Shown here: positions 28,401 to 36,260 of the stretch, in pieces
Layout of the letters: each line of letters starts with the position of its first letter
Numbering within the stretch: the first letter of the stretch is position 1
Source of the DNA: Poseidonibacter antarcticus
Lineage (GTDB): Bacteria; Campylobacterota; Campylobacteria; Campylobacterales; Arcobacteraceae
Direction: 5' to 3'
Length of the DNA stretch: 64,000 bases
Assembly (NCBI RefSeq): GCF_003667345.1
Contig: NZ_RCWF01000002.1
Span: 310,001-374,000, forward strand
Translations under genes and position numbers: made by a program
The notes under the pieces: generated by a model
Databases searched by the model: none
Seen by the model: only the letters and a program-made list of their open reading frames with translations
Told to the model about the DNA's origin: nothing

Positions 28401-28723
28401 TTTTTGCACTCTTTGGCAATATTTTTGCCTTTTAGTTCATTTTTTAGATTTATTTCAAAACTTGAACCATTTATTGCTTTTTGTCTATTTATTGAGTTTA
28501 TTTCAAAGTATTTTGTATCTTTATTATTTTTGTCATTTTCTATAAAAGTTGGATCTGTAAAAATAAAATTAAGTGAGTCAATGTTTTTTAACTCTTTTTT
28601 CAAACTCTCAAATCCATAGATAGAAAAAATAGATGAAGCAATACTTAATTTACTGTTTTTAACAATAGATAATTTTAAATCATCACCTACTTTATTTATT
28701 TTATTATCGAAAGTTTTTATCAA
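25481..28723 (-). CDS. SNF2/HepA-type helicase of the restriction island (TTG start)
   Basis: 1080 residues. An N-terminal 160-residue region (S-I-A-S-S-I-F-S-I-Y-G-F-E then I-F-T-D-P-T-F) looks like the PLD-like front of some defence helicases but lacks any H-x-K motif. The SF2 core has Walker A A-D-S-V-G-L-G-K-T (273-281), D-E-S-H (363-366), S-A-T-P (400-403), and C-terminal T-D-C-I-S-E-G-Q-N-L-Q and Q-R-F-G-R-V-D-R-I-G. This is a DNA translocase of the RapA/HepA kind. The frame starts at TTG (28723); no ATG is near the conserved N-terminus. First gene of the island operon, divergent from a mini-HTH gene. Confidence 0.85.
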   Translation of the reverse strand: MIKTFDNKINKVGDDLKLSIVKNSKLSIASSIFSIYGFESLKKELKNIDSLNFIFTDPTFIENDKNNKDTKYFEINSINRQKAINGSSFEINLKNELKGKNIAKECKKWLEQKVTFKTNKGNNSIQAMLILDNNEQKSVYLGIDEFSSAGFGYKSDNSALRIINKMEDSNITKEFLNNFEKVWNDKDILKDVTSEVVNYIDNLYKENSPEFIYYLILYHIFDEFLEDLNEDDLANEKTGFKNSVIWNTLYDFQKDAVLGLINKLERYNGCILADSVGLGKTFTALGVIKYYQERNKSVLVLCPKKLGDNWKTFLNNYEDNPLLKDRFNYHVLYHTDILREKGFSNGVDLSRINWSNYDLIVIDESHNFRNNDARKDKTTRYQKLLNTIKSGVKTKLLMLSATPVNNRFKDLKNQLALAYEGQTNIKDEKLNISNSIDSILRKAQLSFNNWSKLPNEQRSTKKLLDELNQNFDFFKLLDSVTIARSRKHIEKYYDMNAIGKFPTRLAPKTVRSDITKLDNVMQIEEIYKKLSTFNMGVYTPFNYILESKIDFYSNLYDDKINNKATLKQKNRENNLKILMRVNFLKRLESSVDSFRITLDKFATNIQNICEKIEAFENGDRTSLIEDENIIELEDMENETWLDEEFSIGKKVKINLEDMNTLGWKTDLQEDLDIALNILYDMEKVKAKDDEKLNLLKEIIQNKKQNPINKNNHKIIIFTAFADTANYLYENLKDFNLSLGLQSAKITGSSTNKSTLNINNEFNNILCHFSPLAKNKKLKANEKQLDILIATDCISEGQNLQDCDMLINYDIHWNPVRIIQRFGRVDRIGSKNKYIQLINFWPQISLDEYINLKNRVETRMFMVDTTATGEDNVLTNKSSDMQFRKVQLQKMQNEVVDLEDIDSSISITDLGLNDFRMDLIEFINTKGDIKNVSCGVHTVCKKDNSKNIKEGVIFVLKNINDNVNIDNTNQLHPFYLVYISQDGEVLSNHLNVKNTLDTIRTLCKGKEMPLNDVYTLFNNQTNDGKDMSEYSNLLNESISSIIQTKEQSDIESLFSGNSSSFLQNSVKGLDDFELISFVVIK

Positions 28724-28750
28724 TGTAATTTCTCTTAAAAGTTATTTTTA

Positions 28751-28766
28751 AGGGATATATTACCTT
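28751..28766. promoter_or_regulatory. Candidate operator A of the restriction island
   Basis: AGGGATATATTACCTT is an imperfect palindrome 28 bases upstream of the helicase start. It shares its AGGG-TAT-TA-ACCTT pattern with operator B 60 bases away. The spacing and divergent arrangement suit a shared regulator site. Confidence 0.4.
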
Positions 28767-28810
28767 TTAAATTATTAAGAAGGAATTATAGCCCTCTTAA
28801 TATTAAAAAA

Positions 28811-28827
28811 AGGGTATTTAATACCTT
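28811..28827. promoter_or_regulatory. Candidate operator B of the restriction island
   Basis: AGGGTATTTAATACCTT contains the perfect odd palindrome GGTATT-T-AATACC (28813-28825). It lies 50 bases before the mini-HTH gene start and matches operator A closely. Confidence 0.45.
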
Positions 28828-28877
28828 GTTAGAAAATAACTATTTCTCTTGTATTTTTTGAATAAAAAAGGCTTTAC

Positions 28878-29066
28878 ATGACACAAAGAGATATGGCAGG
28901 TTTTTTAGATATTGATGTTAAAACAATAAGAAATTGGAGAAAAAATAAGCCTAATTTATACAAAATAATTATGCAAGGATTTGCTATTGAAGAAGCAATT
29001 GCTAAAGCTGAAAAGAATGCTAAGGAATTAAGAGAAATTGTAGAAGTTTTAAATAAACCTAAATAA
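28878..29066 (+). CDS. Mini helix-turn-helix protein, 62 aa
   Basis: A tiny DNA-binding-type protein: T-Q-R-D-M-A-G-F-L-D-I-D-V-K-T-I-R-N-W is a good helix-turn-helix with A7 and I/V in the expected core positions. A second half, A-I-A-K-A-E-K-N-A-K-E-L, is a charged helix that could dimerise. An AAGG ribosome-binding site lies 6 bases before the ATG and a strong terminator follows, so it is expressed on its own. It is divergent from the restriction island with two related palindromes between, which suggests a controller-type regulator. Similar mini-HTH proteins occur widely in Campylobacterota without known function. Confidence 0.65.
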   Translation: MTQRDMAGFLDIDVKTIRNWRKNKPNLYKIIMQGFAIEEAIAKAEKNAKELREIVEVLNKPK

Positions 29067-29085
29067 AATCTAGGTTTATTTTTTA
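29051..29085 (+). terminator. Terminator of the mini-HTH gene
   Basis: A perfect 11-bp stem (29051-29061 and 29071-29081) with a 9-base loop followed by TTTT; the stop codon lies in the loop. Confidence 0.8.
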
Positions 29086-29091
29086 GTTATT

Positions 29092-29595
29092 TTAAAACTT
29101 ACCTAAAACCAATTCAGTTTTAGCTAAAGATTTATTTGAAGAATCAACTGCGTTAATATATACTATATAAGTATTTCCTTTTCCACCTGAACAAGGGGCA
29201 AGATATGCACCTGGAGTTTTTTTGAATCTTGTACCTGTATGTGCTGTTACAACTTCAAAACCTTCTTTTAATTTAAATGTTTCGCCTTGTTGTGCTGGTA
29301 CCTTTACATCTTTTGTGTTTTCTTTTAGATTAAAAGCTATAACTCCATGACCGCCATTGTCCATTTTTGTGAATGTTTTATCGCTATATGTAAAGATTAG
29401 TTTTGTAGTATTTTGAGGAATATTAGATACTTTTAGAGCTGGTGTAGAACCTGCTTGAACATTATAATTTGAACAAACTTCATCTTTTGGAACTGTTATT
29501 CCATCCCATTTATTATTAGTAAACTCTACATTTAAATCAGTAGCAAAGATTGAACTTACAAATAGTAGAGAGCTCAATACAATTGATTTTTTCAT
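29092..29595 (-). CDS. PEBP/YbhB-like secreted protein
   Basis: 167 residues with a Sec signal peptide (1-18, cleavage after I-F-A). The mature part follows the phosphatidylethanolamine-binding/Raf-kinase-inhibitor-like fold: S-T-P-A-L-K-V-S-N-I-P, then N-G-G-H-G-V-I-A-F-N-L in the place of the usual H-W-V-V-F-N-I-P, then A-P-C-S-G-G-K-G-N-T-Y. The conserved D-P-D-A ligand-binding motif is not clear, so ligand binding may differ. Periplasmic; role unknown. It lies 2 bases after the ankyrin gene and is probably part of the katA operon. Confidence 0.7.
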   Translation of the reverse strand: MKKSIVLSSLLFVSSIFATDLNVEFTNNKWDGITVPKDEVCSNYNVQAGSTPALKVSNIPQNTTKLIFTYSDKTFTKMDNGGHGVIAFNLKENTKDVKVPAQQGETFKLKEGFEVVTAHTGTRFKKTPGAYLAPCSGGKGNTYIVYINAVDSSNKSLAKTELVLGKF

Positions 29596-29597
29596 TT

Positions 29598-30086
29598 TTA
29601 TTTCCTTTTTTTAAATATCTTCTTAATAATAGCAAATATTTTAGATATAAGTAAATAAATTTTTGATTTAAAATTACCATTTTGATTATTTAGATATTTT
29701 ACTATTTCATAATTCCCAAACATTGAAGCAAACATTATAGGTGTTGTTCCCATTCCATTATTTTCATAGATATTTGCTCCACCGTGAACTAGTATTTTTA
29801 CAATATTTAAATAACCTTTGAAACAAACTCCAGCAAGTGGAGTTTGTCCTCTATCATTTTTTTGATCAACATTAGCACCTAAGTTAACAAGCATTTGGCT
29901 TGTTTCTTCATTGCCATTGTAAGAAGCTAGCATTAATAAACTATTACCTTTATGGTCACATAAGTTTATTGGCATTGAAGCATCAAGCATTGCTTTTAAA
30001 TCTTGTGTTTTACCTTGTCTTGCAAAATCTAGTGCAAATACTTGAAGTTCTTCATACCTTTTTTGCTCTTCTTGTGTGATTTCCAT
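29598..30086 (-). CDS. Ankyrin-repeat protein of the catalase operon
   Basis: 162 residues with about three ankyrin repeats (residues 35-135), shown by the G-N-S-L-L-M-L-A-S-Y-N-G, G-Q-T-P-L-A-G-V-C-F-K-G and G-T-T-P-I-M-F-A-S-M-F-G stretches at 33-residue spacing. It has a basic C-terminal tail and no signal peptide. It is encoded 2 bases after the catalase gene. In Campylobacter jejuni the same arrangement (Cj1386 after katA) is reported to support haem loading of catalase. A protein partner or haem-handling aid for KatA is therefore the best reading. Confidence 0.88.
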   Translation of the reverse strand: MEITQEEQKRYEELQVFALDFARQGKTQDLKAMLDASMPINLCDHKGNSLLMLASYNGNEETSQMLVNLGANVDQKNDRGQTPLAGVCFKGYLNIVKILVHGGANIYENNGMGTTPIMFASMFGNYEIVKYLNNQNGNFKSKIYLLISKIFAIIKKIFKKRK

Positions 30087-30088
30087 AT

Positions 30089-31519
30089 TTAGATTCCTAA
30101 AGCTTTTTTAACACCTGCTGCATAATCACTATGAACTTGTTCAAATAGTCCTAATTGTCTATTTACAATTTCACTTGGAACACCATCCATTGCTTCTGCA
30201 ATATTTGAGAATAGTTGTTCTTTTTGAGTTTGGCTCATTATGTTAAATAGTGCTGTTACTTGTGTAAAGTCATCATTTCCATCTCTATGATCATATCTAT
30301 CTGCCACATCACCTGTTTCAAATTTTGGTTCTGCAAAGTTTTCATCTTCAACTGCTCCACCAAAACTATTTGGTTCATAATATGCATCTGTTGGTTCTTT
30401 TTGCTCATAATTCATAGGTCCATCTGTATGATAAGTATTAACTTCAACAATTGGTCTATTTACAGGTAATGTCTCATAATGCGTCCCTACTCTATATCTA
30501 TGTGCATCAGCGTATGAGAAGATTCTAGCTTGAAGCATTTTATCAGGTGAGAAACTAATTCCTGGAACTATATTTGATGGTGAAAATGATGCTTGTTCAA
30601 TTTCATTAAAGTAATTTTTTGGATTTTCATCTAAAGTCATTTCTCCAACTTTTATCATTGGATAATCCTTATGAGACCAAACTTTTGTTAAGTCAAATGG
30701 ATTAAATGAACATGCTTTTGCTTGTTCGTCTGTCATAATTTGAATTTCAAAACTCCATTTTGGGAAATTTCCTTTTTCAATATTTTCAAATAAATCTCTT
30801 TGATTTGATTCTCTATCTTTTGCAACAATCGCTTCTGCTTCTTTATTTGTAATAGTTTCAATACCTTGAAGTGTTTTAAAGTGGAATTTAACCCAGAATC
30901 TTTCGCCTTGTGCATTTATTAAACTATAAGTATGTGAACCATAACCATTTACGTGTCTATATGATTTTGGAAGTCCTCTATCTGACATTAAAATAGTTAC
31001 TTGATGTAAACTTTCAGGAGATAATGACCAAAAATCCCACGCAGCTGTATTTGATCGTAGGTTTGATTGTGGATGTCTTTTTTGAGTATGGATAAAATCA
31101 GGGAATTTATATGCGTCTCTTATGAAAAATACAGGTGTATTATTTCCTACTAAGTCCCAGTTTCCTTCTTTTGTATAAAATTTAAGTGCAAAACCTCTTA
31201 CATCTCTTTCAGCATCAGCTGCACCTTTTTCACCTGCAACTGTTGAAAATCTAAGAAGCATTTTTGTGCTTTCACCTTTTTGTAAAGCACTAGCTTTTGT
31301 ATATTTTGAAATATCTTCTGTAATTACTAACTTACCAAAAGCTCCACTTCCTTTTGCGTGAACAACTCTTTCAGGAATTCTCTCTCTATTTTGATGAGCT
31401 AATTTTTCTATAAGTTGATAATCTTGCATTAAAACAGGACCTCTTGCTCCTGCTGTTAATGAGTTTTGATTATCTGAAATTGGATTACCAGCTGTTGTAG
31501 TCATAGTTTTTTTAATCAT
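30089..31519 (-). CDS. katA: Haem catalase KatA
   Basis: 476 residues, a small-subunit monofunctional catalase that splits hydrogen peroxide to water and oxygen in the cytoplasm. The distal active site [10 protein letters not shown]54-A-K-G is intact. The proximal haem signature [14 protein letters not shown] carries the Tyr ligand. The conserved F-F-I-R-D-A and F-W-S-L-S-P-E-S stretches are present. First gene of katA-ankyrin-PEBP. The 205-base divergent region to a FadR-type regulator gene holds its promoter; no clear PerR box could be defined there. Confidence 0.96.
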   Translation of the reverse strand: MIKKTMTTTAGNPISDNQNSLTAGARGPVLMQDYQLIEKLAHQNRERIPERVVHAKGSGAFGKLVITEDISKYTKASALQKGESTKMLLRFSTVAGEKGAADAERDVRGFALKFYTKEGNWDLVGNNTPVFFIRDAYKFPDFIHTQKRHPQSNLRSNTAAWDFWSLSPESLHQVTILMSDRGLPKSYRHVNGYGSHTYSLINAQGERFWVKFHFKTLQGIETITNKEAEAIVAKDRESNQRDLFENIEKGNFPKWSFEIQIMTDEQAKACSFNPFDLTKVWSHKDYPMIKVGEMTLDENPKNYFNEIEQASFSPSNIVPGISFSPDKMLQARIFSYADAHRYRVGTHYETLPVNRPIVEVNTYHTDGPMNYEQKEPTDAYYEPNSFGGAVEDENFAEPKFETGDVADRYDHRDGNDDFTQVTALFNIMSQTQKEQLFSNIAEAMDGVPSEIVNRQLGLFEQVHSDYAAGVKKALGI

Positions 31520-31651
31520 AATTTTATCCTTAGTATTTTAATGGAAAATATTTTTCCTTTGATAAAATTATTCTATATGAATAAAACTTAATCAAAGCTT
31601 AACCATTTTATCCTATTTATTATTGATAAATCCTATTAATAAAATATTTAT

Positions 31652-31680
31652 TTGACTTTTCTTCTAATTTCTATTATTAT
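31652..31680 (+). promoter_or_regulatory. Sigma70-type promoter of the FadR-type regulator gene
   Basis: -35 TTGACT (31652-31657), 17-base spacer, -10 TATTAT (31675-31680). Predicted start is near 31687, directly before the candidate operator. Confidence 0.55.
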
Positions 31681-31687
31681 TCACTTG

Positions 31688-31700
31688 TCCAATGATTGGA
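31688..31700. promoter_or_regulatory. Candidate autoregulatory operator (TCCAAT-G-ATTGGA)
   Basis: A perfect 6-bp palindrome around one base, placed at the predicted transcription start of the FadR-type regulator gene. This is an ideal place for repression of its own operon. Confidence 0.5.
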
Positions 31701-31724
31701 TGATTAAGAAAACTTAGGAAAATT

Positions 31725-32381
31725 ATGAAAATAAAAAAACCAATTAAAATATCATTACCAAAACAAATATCAATTGAAATTGAGAAAACTATAAAAAATG
31801 GGATATTTAAGTTAGGAGAAAAAATTCCTTCTGAACCTGATTTGGTAAAAGAGTTTGGAGTTAGTAGAAATACAATTCGTGAAGCAATTCAATCTTTAAT
31901 ACAAGCAGGAGTTTTAGAATCACGACAAGGTGATGGAACTTATGTTATTGCAATAAGTAAATTTGAAGCAAATATTTTAAATCGTTTGAATAAGTCAAAA
32001 ACTTCAGAAGTTCATGAAGTTCGTATTTGTTTAGAAAAAGAAATTGTTAAACTAGCAGCGCAAAGAAGAAGTGATGATGATTTAAAAAATATTGAAAATG
32101 CACTTAATCAAAAAAATTTAACAAAAGGTTCTTTCATAGAAAATAGTGAAGCTGATTTAGAATTTCATCTAGCTATTGCAAAAGCTTCCCATAATTCAAT
32201 TTTTTACGATTTATATAAATCTTTATCTCAATATATTTGTACTTCAGTAGCCCAAAGATTAAAATCAACAAATATGGAAGAAAAAATGATTTATCAATTG
32301 CATCTAGAACTTTTTGAAGCAATCTCTGCTCAAAATAGCGAGAAGTCAGAAGAAATTATAATTAAAATTCTAGAAATTTAG
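31725..32381 (+). CDS. GntR-family regulator, FadR subfamily
   Basis: 218 residues. The N-terminal winged helix-turn-helix has the GntR signature: G-E-K-I-P-S-E-P-D-L, then F-G-V-S-R-N-T-I-R-E-A, then G-V-L-E-S-R-Q-G-D-G-T. The C-terminal helical FCD domain has D-x(3)-H (D-L-E-F-H-L-A-I-A) and a later H (Q-L-H-L-E-L), the metal/ligand-binding set of this subfamily. It lies 14 bases before an MFS transporter gene, so it probably controls that transporter in response to its small-molecule substrate. Confidence 0.9.
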   Translation: MKIKKPIKISLPKQISIEIEKTIKNGIFKLGEKIPSEPDLVKEFGVSRNTIREAIQSLIQAGVLESRQGDGTYVIAISKFEANILNRLNKSKTSEVHEVRICLEKEIVKLAAQRRSDDDLKNIENALNQKNLTKGSFIENSEADLEFHLAIAKASHNSIFYDLYKSLSQYICTSVAQRLKSTNMEEKMIYQLHLELFEAISAQNSEKSEEIIIKILEI

Positions 32382-32395
32382 AAAAGGTTAAAAAC

Positions 32396-33580
32396 ATGAG
32401 ATCAAATCCCCATTTATTAATAATTTTTTTAGGAATTATTTTTGTTTCATTTAATTTAAGAGCACCCATTACATCTGTAGGTCCTATTATTGATTTGATC
32501 CAAGCACAATATAATTTAAACAGTAGTATGGCTGGATTTATTACTACTCTTCCATTATTAGCTTTTGCAATATTCTCTCCCTTTGTTGCAAAAATAAACC
32601 ATAAAATTGGTCATGGTTTGACTATGTTTGCGGGACTTCTTTTAATAATAATAGGAGAACTAGTTCGTTCTTATACAAATGTTTATGGATTATTCATAGG
32701 TACTATATCAATAGGAATAGGAATTGCTATTGGAAATGTATTAATACCTAGTGTAATAAAACATAAATTTAAAAAAAATGTTGGAAGTATTATAAGCATT
32801 TATATCACTAGTATGTGTATATTTGCAGCTTTAGGCTCAGGATTAAGTATTCCTGCAACCGAAATTTTTGGTTGGAATACATCTTTAGCAATTTGGGTAA
32901 TATTAGCTTTACTTGCTTTAGTAGTATGGCTTCCCCAACTTAAGGAAAGTGAAAACTATAATAACAGTGATGACTTAAAACTAGAAGAGATTATGCAAAG
33001 CAAATCAATATGGAAATCTCCTCTTGCATGGTGGGTAACATTATATATGGGAACACAGTCTTTATTATTTTATACTTTAATTACGTGGATTCCTTCTATT
33101 CTTATGTTTAAAGATTTTGATAGCCATTTTTCTGGAATGATGTTATTGTTATTTCAATTAATAGGATTACCAGCTACTCTAATTGTTCCAATAATTGCAG
33201 ATAAAATCAAACACCAAAAATTTATTGCTACTATTATTTCTTTAATCTATTTACTTGGAATAGTTACACTTTTATTTGCACAATCTACTTTTAGTGTTAT
33301 TTTATCAATGATATTTATAGGTCTTGGAATGGGTGGTGCTATTAGTTTAGCAATTGGATTTATATCATTAAGAACTCCTCATGCTAAAAAAGCAGCAGAG
33401 CTTTCAGGTATGTCACAATCAGCGGGATATTTATTTGCAGCTGTTGGACCTATCTTAATTGGTTTTATATTTGATCTAACAAAATCATGGACAAATGCAC
33501 TTTTAGTATTAATCGCATTAACCTTGTTATTAATTCTTTTTGGATTAAAAGCTGGGAGAGATGAATTAACCCATCATTAA
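32396..33580 (+). CDS. MFS transporter, CynX/NimT-like
   Basis: 394 residues with about 12 membrane helices. The N-terminal stretch F-V-S-F-N-L-R-A-P-I-T-S-V-G-P is a hallmark of the CynX/NimT (cyanate permease/nitroimidazole exporter) branch of the major facilitator superfamily. The middle loop carries a short acidic linker (residues 183-200). Direction and substrate are not fixed by sequence; relatives include cyanate uptake and drug efflux proteins. Operon with the FadR-type regulator upstream. Confidence 0.85.
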   Translation: MRSNPHLLIIFLGIIFVSFNLRAPITSVGPIIDLIQAQYNLNSSMAGFITTLPLLAFAIFSPFVAKINHKIGHGLTMFAGLLLIIIGELVRSYTNVYGLFIGTISIGIGIAIGNVLIPSVIKHKFKKNVGSIISIYITSMCIFAALGSGLSIPATEIFGWNTSLAIWVILALLALVVWLPQLKESENYNNSDDLKLEEIMQSKSIWKSPLAWWVTLYMGTQSLLFYTLITWIPSILMFKDFDSHFSGMMLLLFQLIGLPATLIVPIIADKIKHQKFIATIISLIYLLGIVTLLFAQSTFSVILSMIFIGLGMGGAISLAIGFISLRTPHAKKAAELSGMSQSAGYLFAAVGPILIGFIFDLTKSWTNALLVLIALTLLLILFGLKAGRDELTHH

Positions 33581-33602
33581 TATAAACTATAAATAAAAGA
33601 CA

Positions 33603-36260
33603 TTATTTAATACTAGGACTTATACTCTTCCAATCTTCTCGTAAAGTTTTTTCTAAAGTAAATTTATCTTTAGAATTTGCTTTTTCATTATAGTCATAAG
33701 GAGTTACAACAACAAGTCCACCTTTTAATAAACTTGTAAAAGTATTTGATTTTACTTTTGTATCTGAAAAAATTGAAAACTTCATTTCAAAACCACTAAT
33801 ATCGTGAAAAACAGAATTTTTTCGTATAAATTTTGTATATTTATTCCATATAAGACAATCAATAAGTACCTTTGAAGCATCAGGACTTAAATCTACTTTT
33901 AAAACTTTTCCTATTTCTACATTTTTATAATAAATAGGTGAGTCTACATTTACACTTGATGCCGTACTATCTTGAACTCTAAATATTGTTCCATAATGAG
34001 AATGATTAATTGAAGGTTGAGAATCACTTCCTATAAAATTAGATTTAAAAACTTTACTCTTACTTTTTATAATACCAATATTTACAGCCATAATAGTTGA
34101 ACCTACATTAGCAATTTCTTGAAATGAGATTCTTGGTTTCTTAAGAAAAAATCTTGTTCCTTCTTTTGCAAAGGCATCATAATCATTATAAATCAATGCT
34201 TTTACTTCAACTTTTCCTTTTCTATTTAAATTTACTTTTGTAACTTTCCCTACATTTACACCTTTGAAAGTCAGTTGTGAAAAGTTTTCTTGTACTCCTT
34301 CTACATCATCAAAAACTATTGTAATGCTACTTGATGAGTTATTCATTTCATCAACACTAGAAAATATTTGATAATCATCATAAATCATATTTGAATTTGT
34401 ATCAAGGTGAATTGAGCCTTCAAGCAATGAAGTAAAATTATCAACTTCAAACAATACGCCACTTAAACTAGCTTTTAAGTTTACTATTCCTTTTTTGTAA
34501 AATCTACTTTGTTTATTTATATATTTTTCAAAAGTTTTATATATAAATAAATTAACCTTTGATTTATGATTGTTAAATTCTATATCTTTTACAAAACCTA
34601 TCTCTTGATTTTTATATATAATTGCCATATTTTCTTTGAGTTCAAAATCGTTATTGTAATAAGCACTTATTACAGAACCGCTGTTATAAACTCTTTTTAA
34701 TTTTTCTACATCTTTAAAAGACTCATAAAGCTTAAATTCATTTTTAGTAAATTTACCTTTTCTTTTTTCACCTACAATTCCTATTGCACCATTTAATAGT
34801 GGTTCTATTCCACTATAATTTATATTTAAATCTAATGTTTTCATTTCTACTAATTTTGAACTCATATCATAAAATAAAATATGATTATTTAATAAATCTT
34901 TATATTTTTCCTTTATAGAAATTTTGATTTTTACTTTTCTTAAATCAGAAGTTAAAGCATAATCTATTACATTTCCTACTTCTATATTTTTATAATATAT
35001 TTTTGATTTTTTACTAATTGAGTTTAAGCTATCACTATATAATGTAAGTTCTATATTTTTATGGTTTTTTGATACCTCATCCAATCCTTGTGCATAAAAA
35101 CTATTGCTAAACTCACCTTCATTAAACTCTAGACCAATATAATTTCCTTTTACTATTGTTCCTAAATTTTTAACACCTTCTAGACTAACATCAGCCTTTG
35201 CAATATAAAACTTTGTATTATTTGTTAAAAGATATTTATATTTTTTATATACATAAGCTTGCGATGAAATATCATCTTTAGTTAACTTAATATTAATTAA
35301 TTTACCAATATTTATTCCCTTATAAAAAATTGGAGTATCAATACCTATTCCATCCGCATTTAAAAATCTAAGGTCAATATTTATTTTTTCTTTTAGTTCA
35401 TCTTTACTTGCGTATAATTTATAATTCTCACTTTTTTGAATTTTAGCATCATTTTTATTTTCAGTTATAACTGTAATTCCACCTACTAAGGCTGAATAAA
35501 GAGATCCTAATTCTATTTTTAAACCACCTGGTCCATAATTAACTTTTAATGCTTCATTCATTACAAATTTTGAACTTTTATTTACAAGATAGTTAAATTT
35601 ATCATAAATATATGAGTTTAAAAATACTTTTTCATCTTTTAATTCTTTTGAAACAACTTCTCCAATTTGAAATTTGTTATAAAATATTGGAGTTCCTACT
35701 TCTACATTATCTTTATTATTTGAAATAATAGAAATATAATATCCATTATCTGCTAGTTCATCATCAGGTTGACTATCTAGTCCTACAAATGAATATTGTT
35801 CTATTCCTTTATTAAACTCTTCTTGTGTTTTAAATTTTGGAGATATTTCAATTTTATATCCACTAATTAATGTACTAAGTCCAGATATTTTAGTAAGTGA
35901 TATTGTTGGTTTTTTGATATAAAACCTTGAACCTTCACTTGCCACATATTGGGATACATCATTCTTAACTAAAATATTTACGCTAACACTTTTTAAATCT
36001 TCATACATAGTTATTTTTGTGACTTTTCCTAATTGAAGACCTTTATATTCAAGTGGAGTGATACCCTCTTTTAAACCTTCTGCACTTTTAAATACAACTG
36101 TAATATTTGTACCTTTTTTCATATAAGATTCGTATGCAATCCAAGACAAGATACCTAATATTATAATTGGTAAAACCCATATAAATGAAACCGATTTCTT
36201 ATCTTCTATTTTTGGTTTATAAACTACATCTTCAATAGCTTCTAAATTTTCACTACTCAT
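33603..36260 (-). CDS. LetB/YebT-like protein with seven MCE domains
   Basis: About 885 residues. One N-terminal membrane helix (I-W-V-L-P-I-I-I-L-G-I-L-S-W) anchors a long periplasmic part. Seven repeats of the MCE pattern (x-Y-K-x-x-x-I/V-G-x-V) can be counted, near residues 70, 190, 310, 430, 560, 680 and 790. Seven MCE domains and this length match E. coli LetB, which stacks into a periplasm-spanning tube for lipid transport, rather than PqiB with three. The upstream TTG at 36281 gives a longer frame, but the ATG at 36260 has an AGGA site and overlaps the PqiA-like stop by 8 bases, so I use that. Operon with two PqiA-like genes. Confidence 0.88.
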   Translation of the reverse strand: MSSENLEAIEDVVYKPKIEDKKSVSFIWVLPIIILGILSWIAYESYMKKGTNITVVFKSAEGLKEGITPLEYKGLQLGKVTKITMYEDLKSVSVNILVKNDVSQYVASEGSRFYIKKPTISLTKISGLSTLISGYKIEISPKFKTQEEFNKGIEQYSFVGLDSQPDDELADNGYYISIISNNKDNVEVGTPIFYNKFQIGEVVSKELKDEKVFLNSYIYDKFNYLVNKSSKFVMNEALKVNYGPGGLKIELGSLYSALVGGITVITENKNDAKIQKSENYKLYASKDELKEKINIDLRFLNADGIGIDTPIFYKGINIGKLINIKLTKDDISSQAYVYKKYKYLLTNNTKFYIAKADVSLEGVKNLGTIVKGNYIGLEFNEGEFSNSFYAQGLDEVSKNHKNIELTLYSDSLNSISKKSKIYYKNIEVGNVIDYALTSDLRKVKIKISIKEKYKDLLNNHILFYDMSSKLVEMKTLDLNINYSGIEPLLNGAIGIVGEKRKGKFTKNEFKLYESFKDVEKLKRVYNSGSVISAYYNNDFELKENMAIIYKNQEIGFVKDIEFNNHKSKVNLFIYKTFEKYINKQSRFYKKGIVNLKASLSGVLFEVDNFTSLLEGSIHLDTNSNMIYDDYQIFSSVDEMNNSSSSITIVFDDVEGVQENFSQLTFKGVNVGKVTKVNLNRKGKVEVKALIYNDYDAFAKEGTRFFLKKPRISFQEIANVGSTIMAVNIGIIKSKSKVFKSNFIGSDSQPSINHSHYGTIFRVQDSTASSVNVDSPIYYKNVEIGKVLKVDLSPDASKVLIDCLIWNKYTKFIRKNSVFHDISGFEMKFSIFSDTKVKSNTFTSLLKGGLVVVTPYDYNEKANSKDKFTLEKTLREDWKSISPSIK

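Noticed and set aside
19893-28723. DISARM or BREX defence system
   Set aside because: No DUF1998, PLD nuclease, PglZ or BrxC-type gene is present; the set is Mod/Res with helicase and DUF4391.
31600-31650. PerR or Fur box at katA (ATTTATTATTGATAAAT)
   Set aside because: Palindromic AT-rich matches are expected by chance in this base composition and the match to known boxes is weak.
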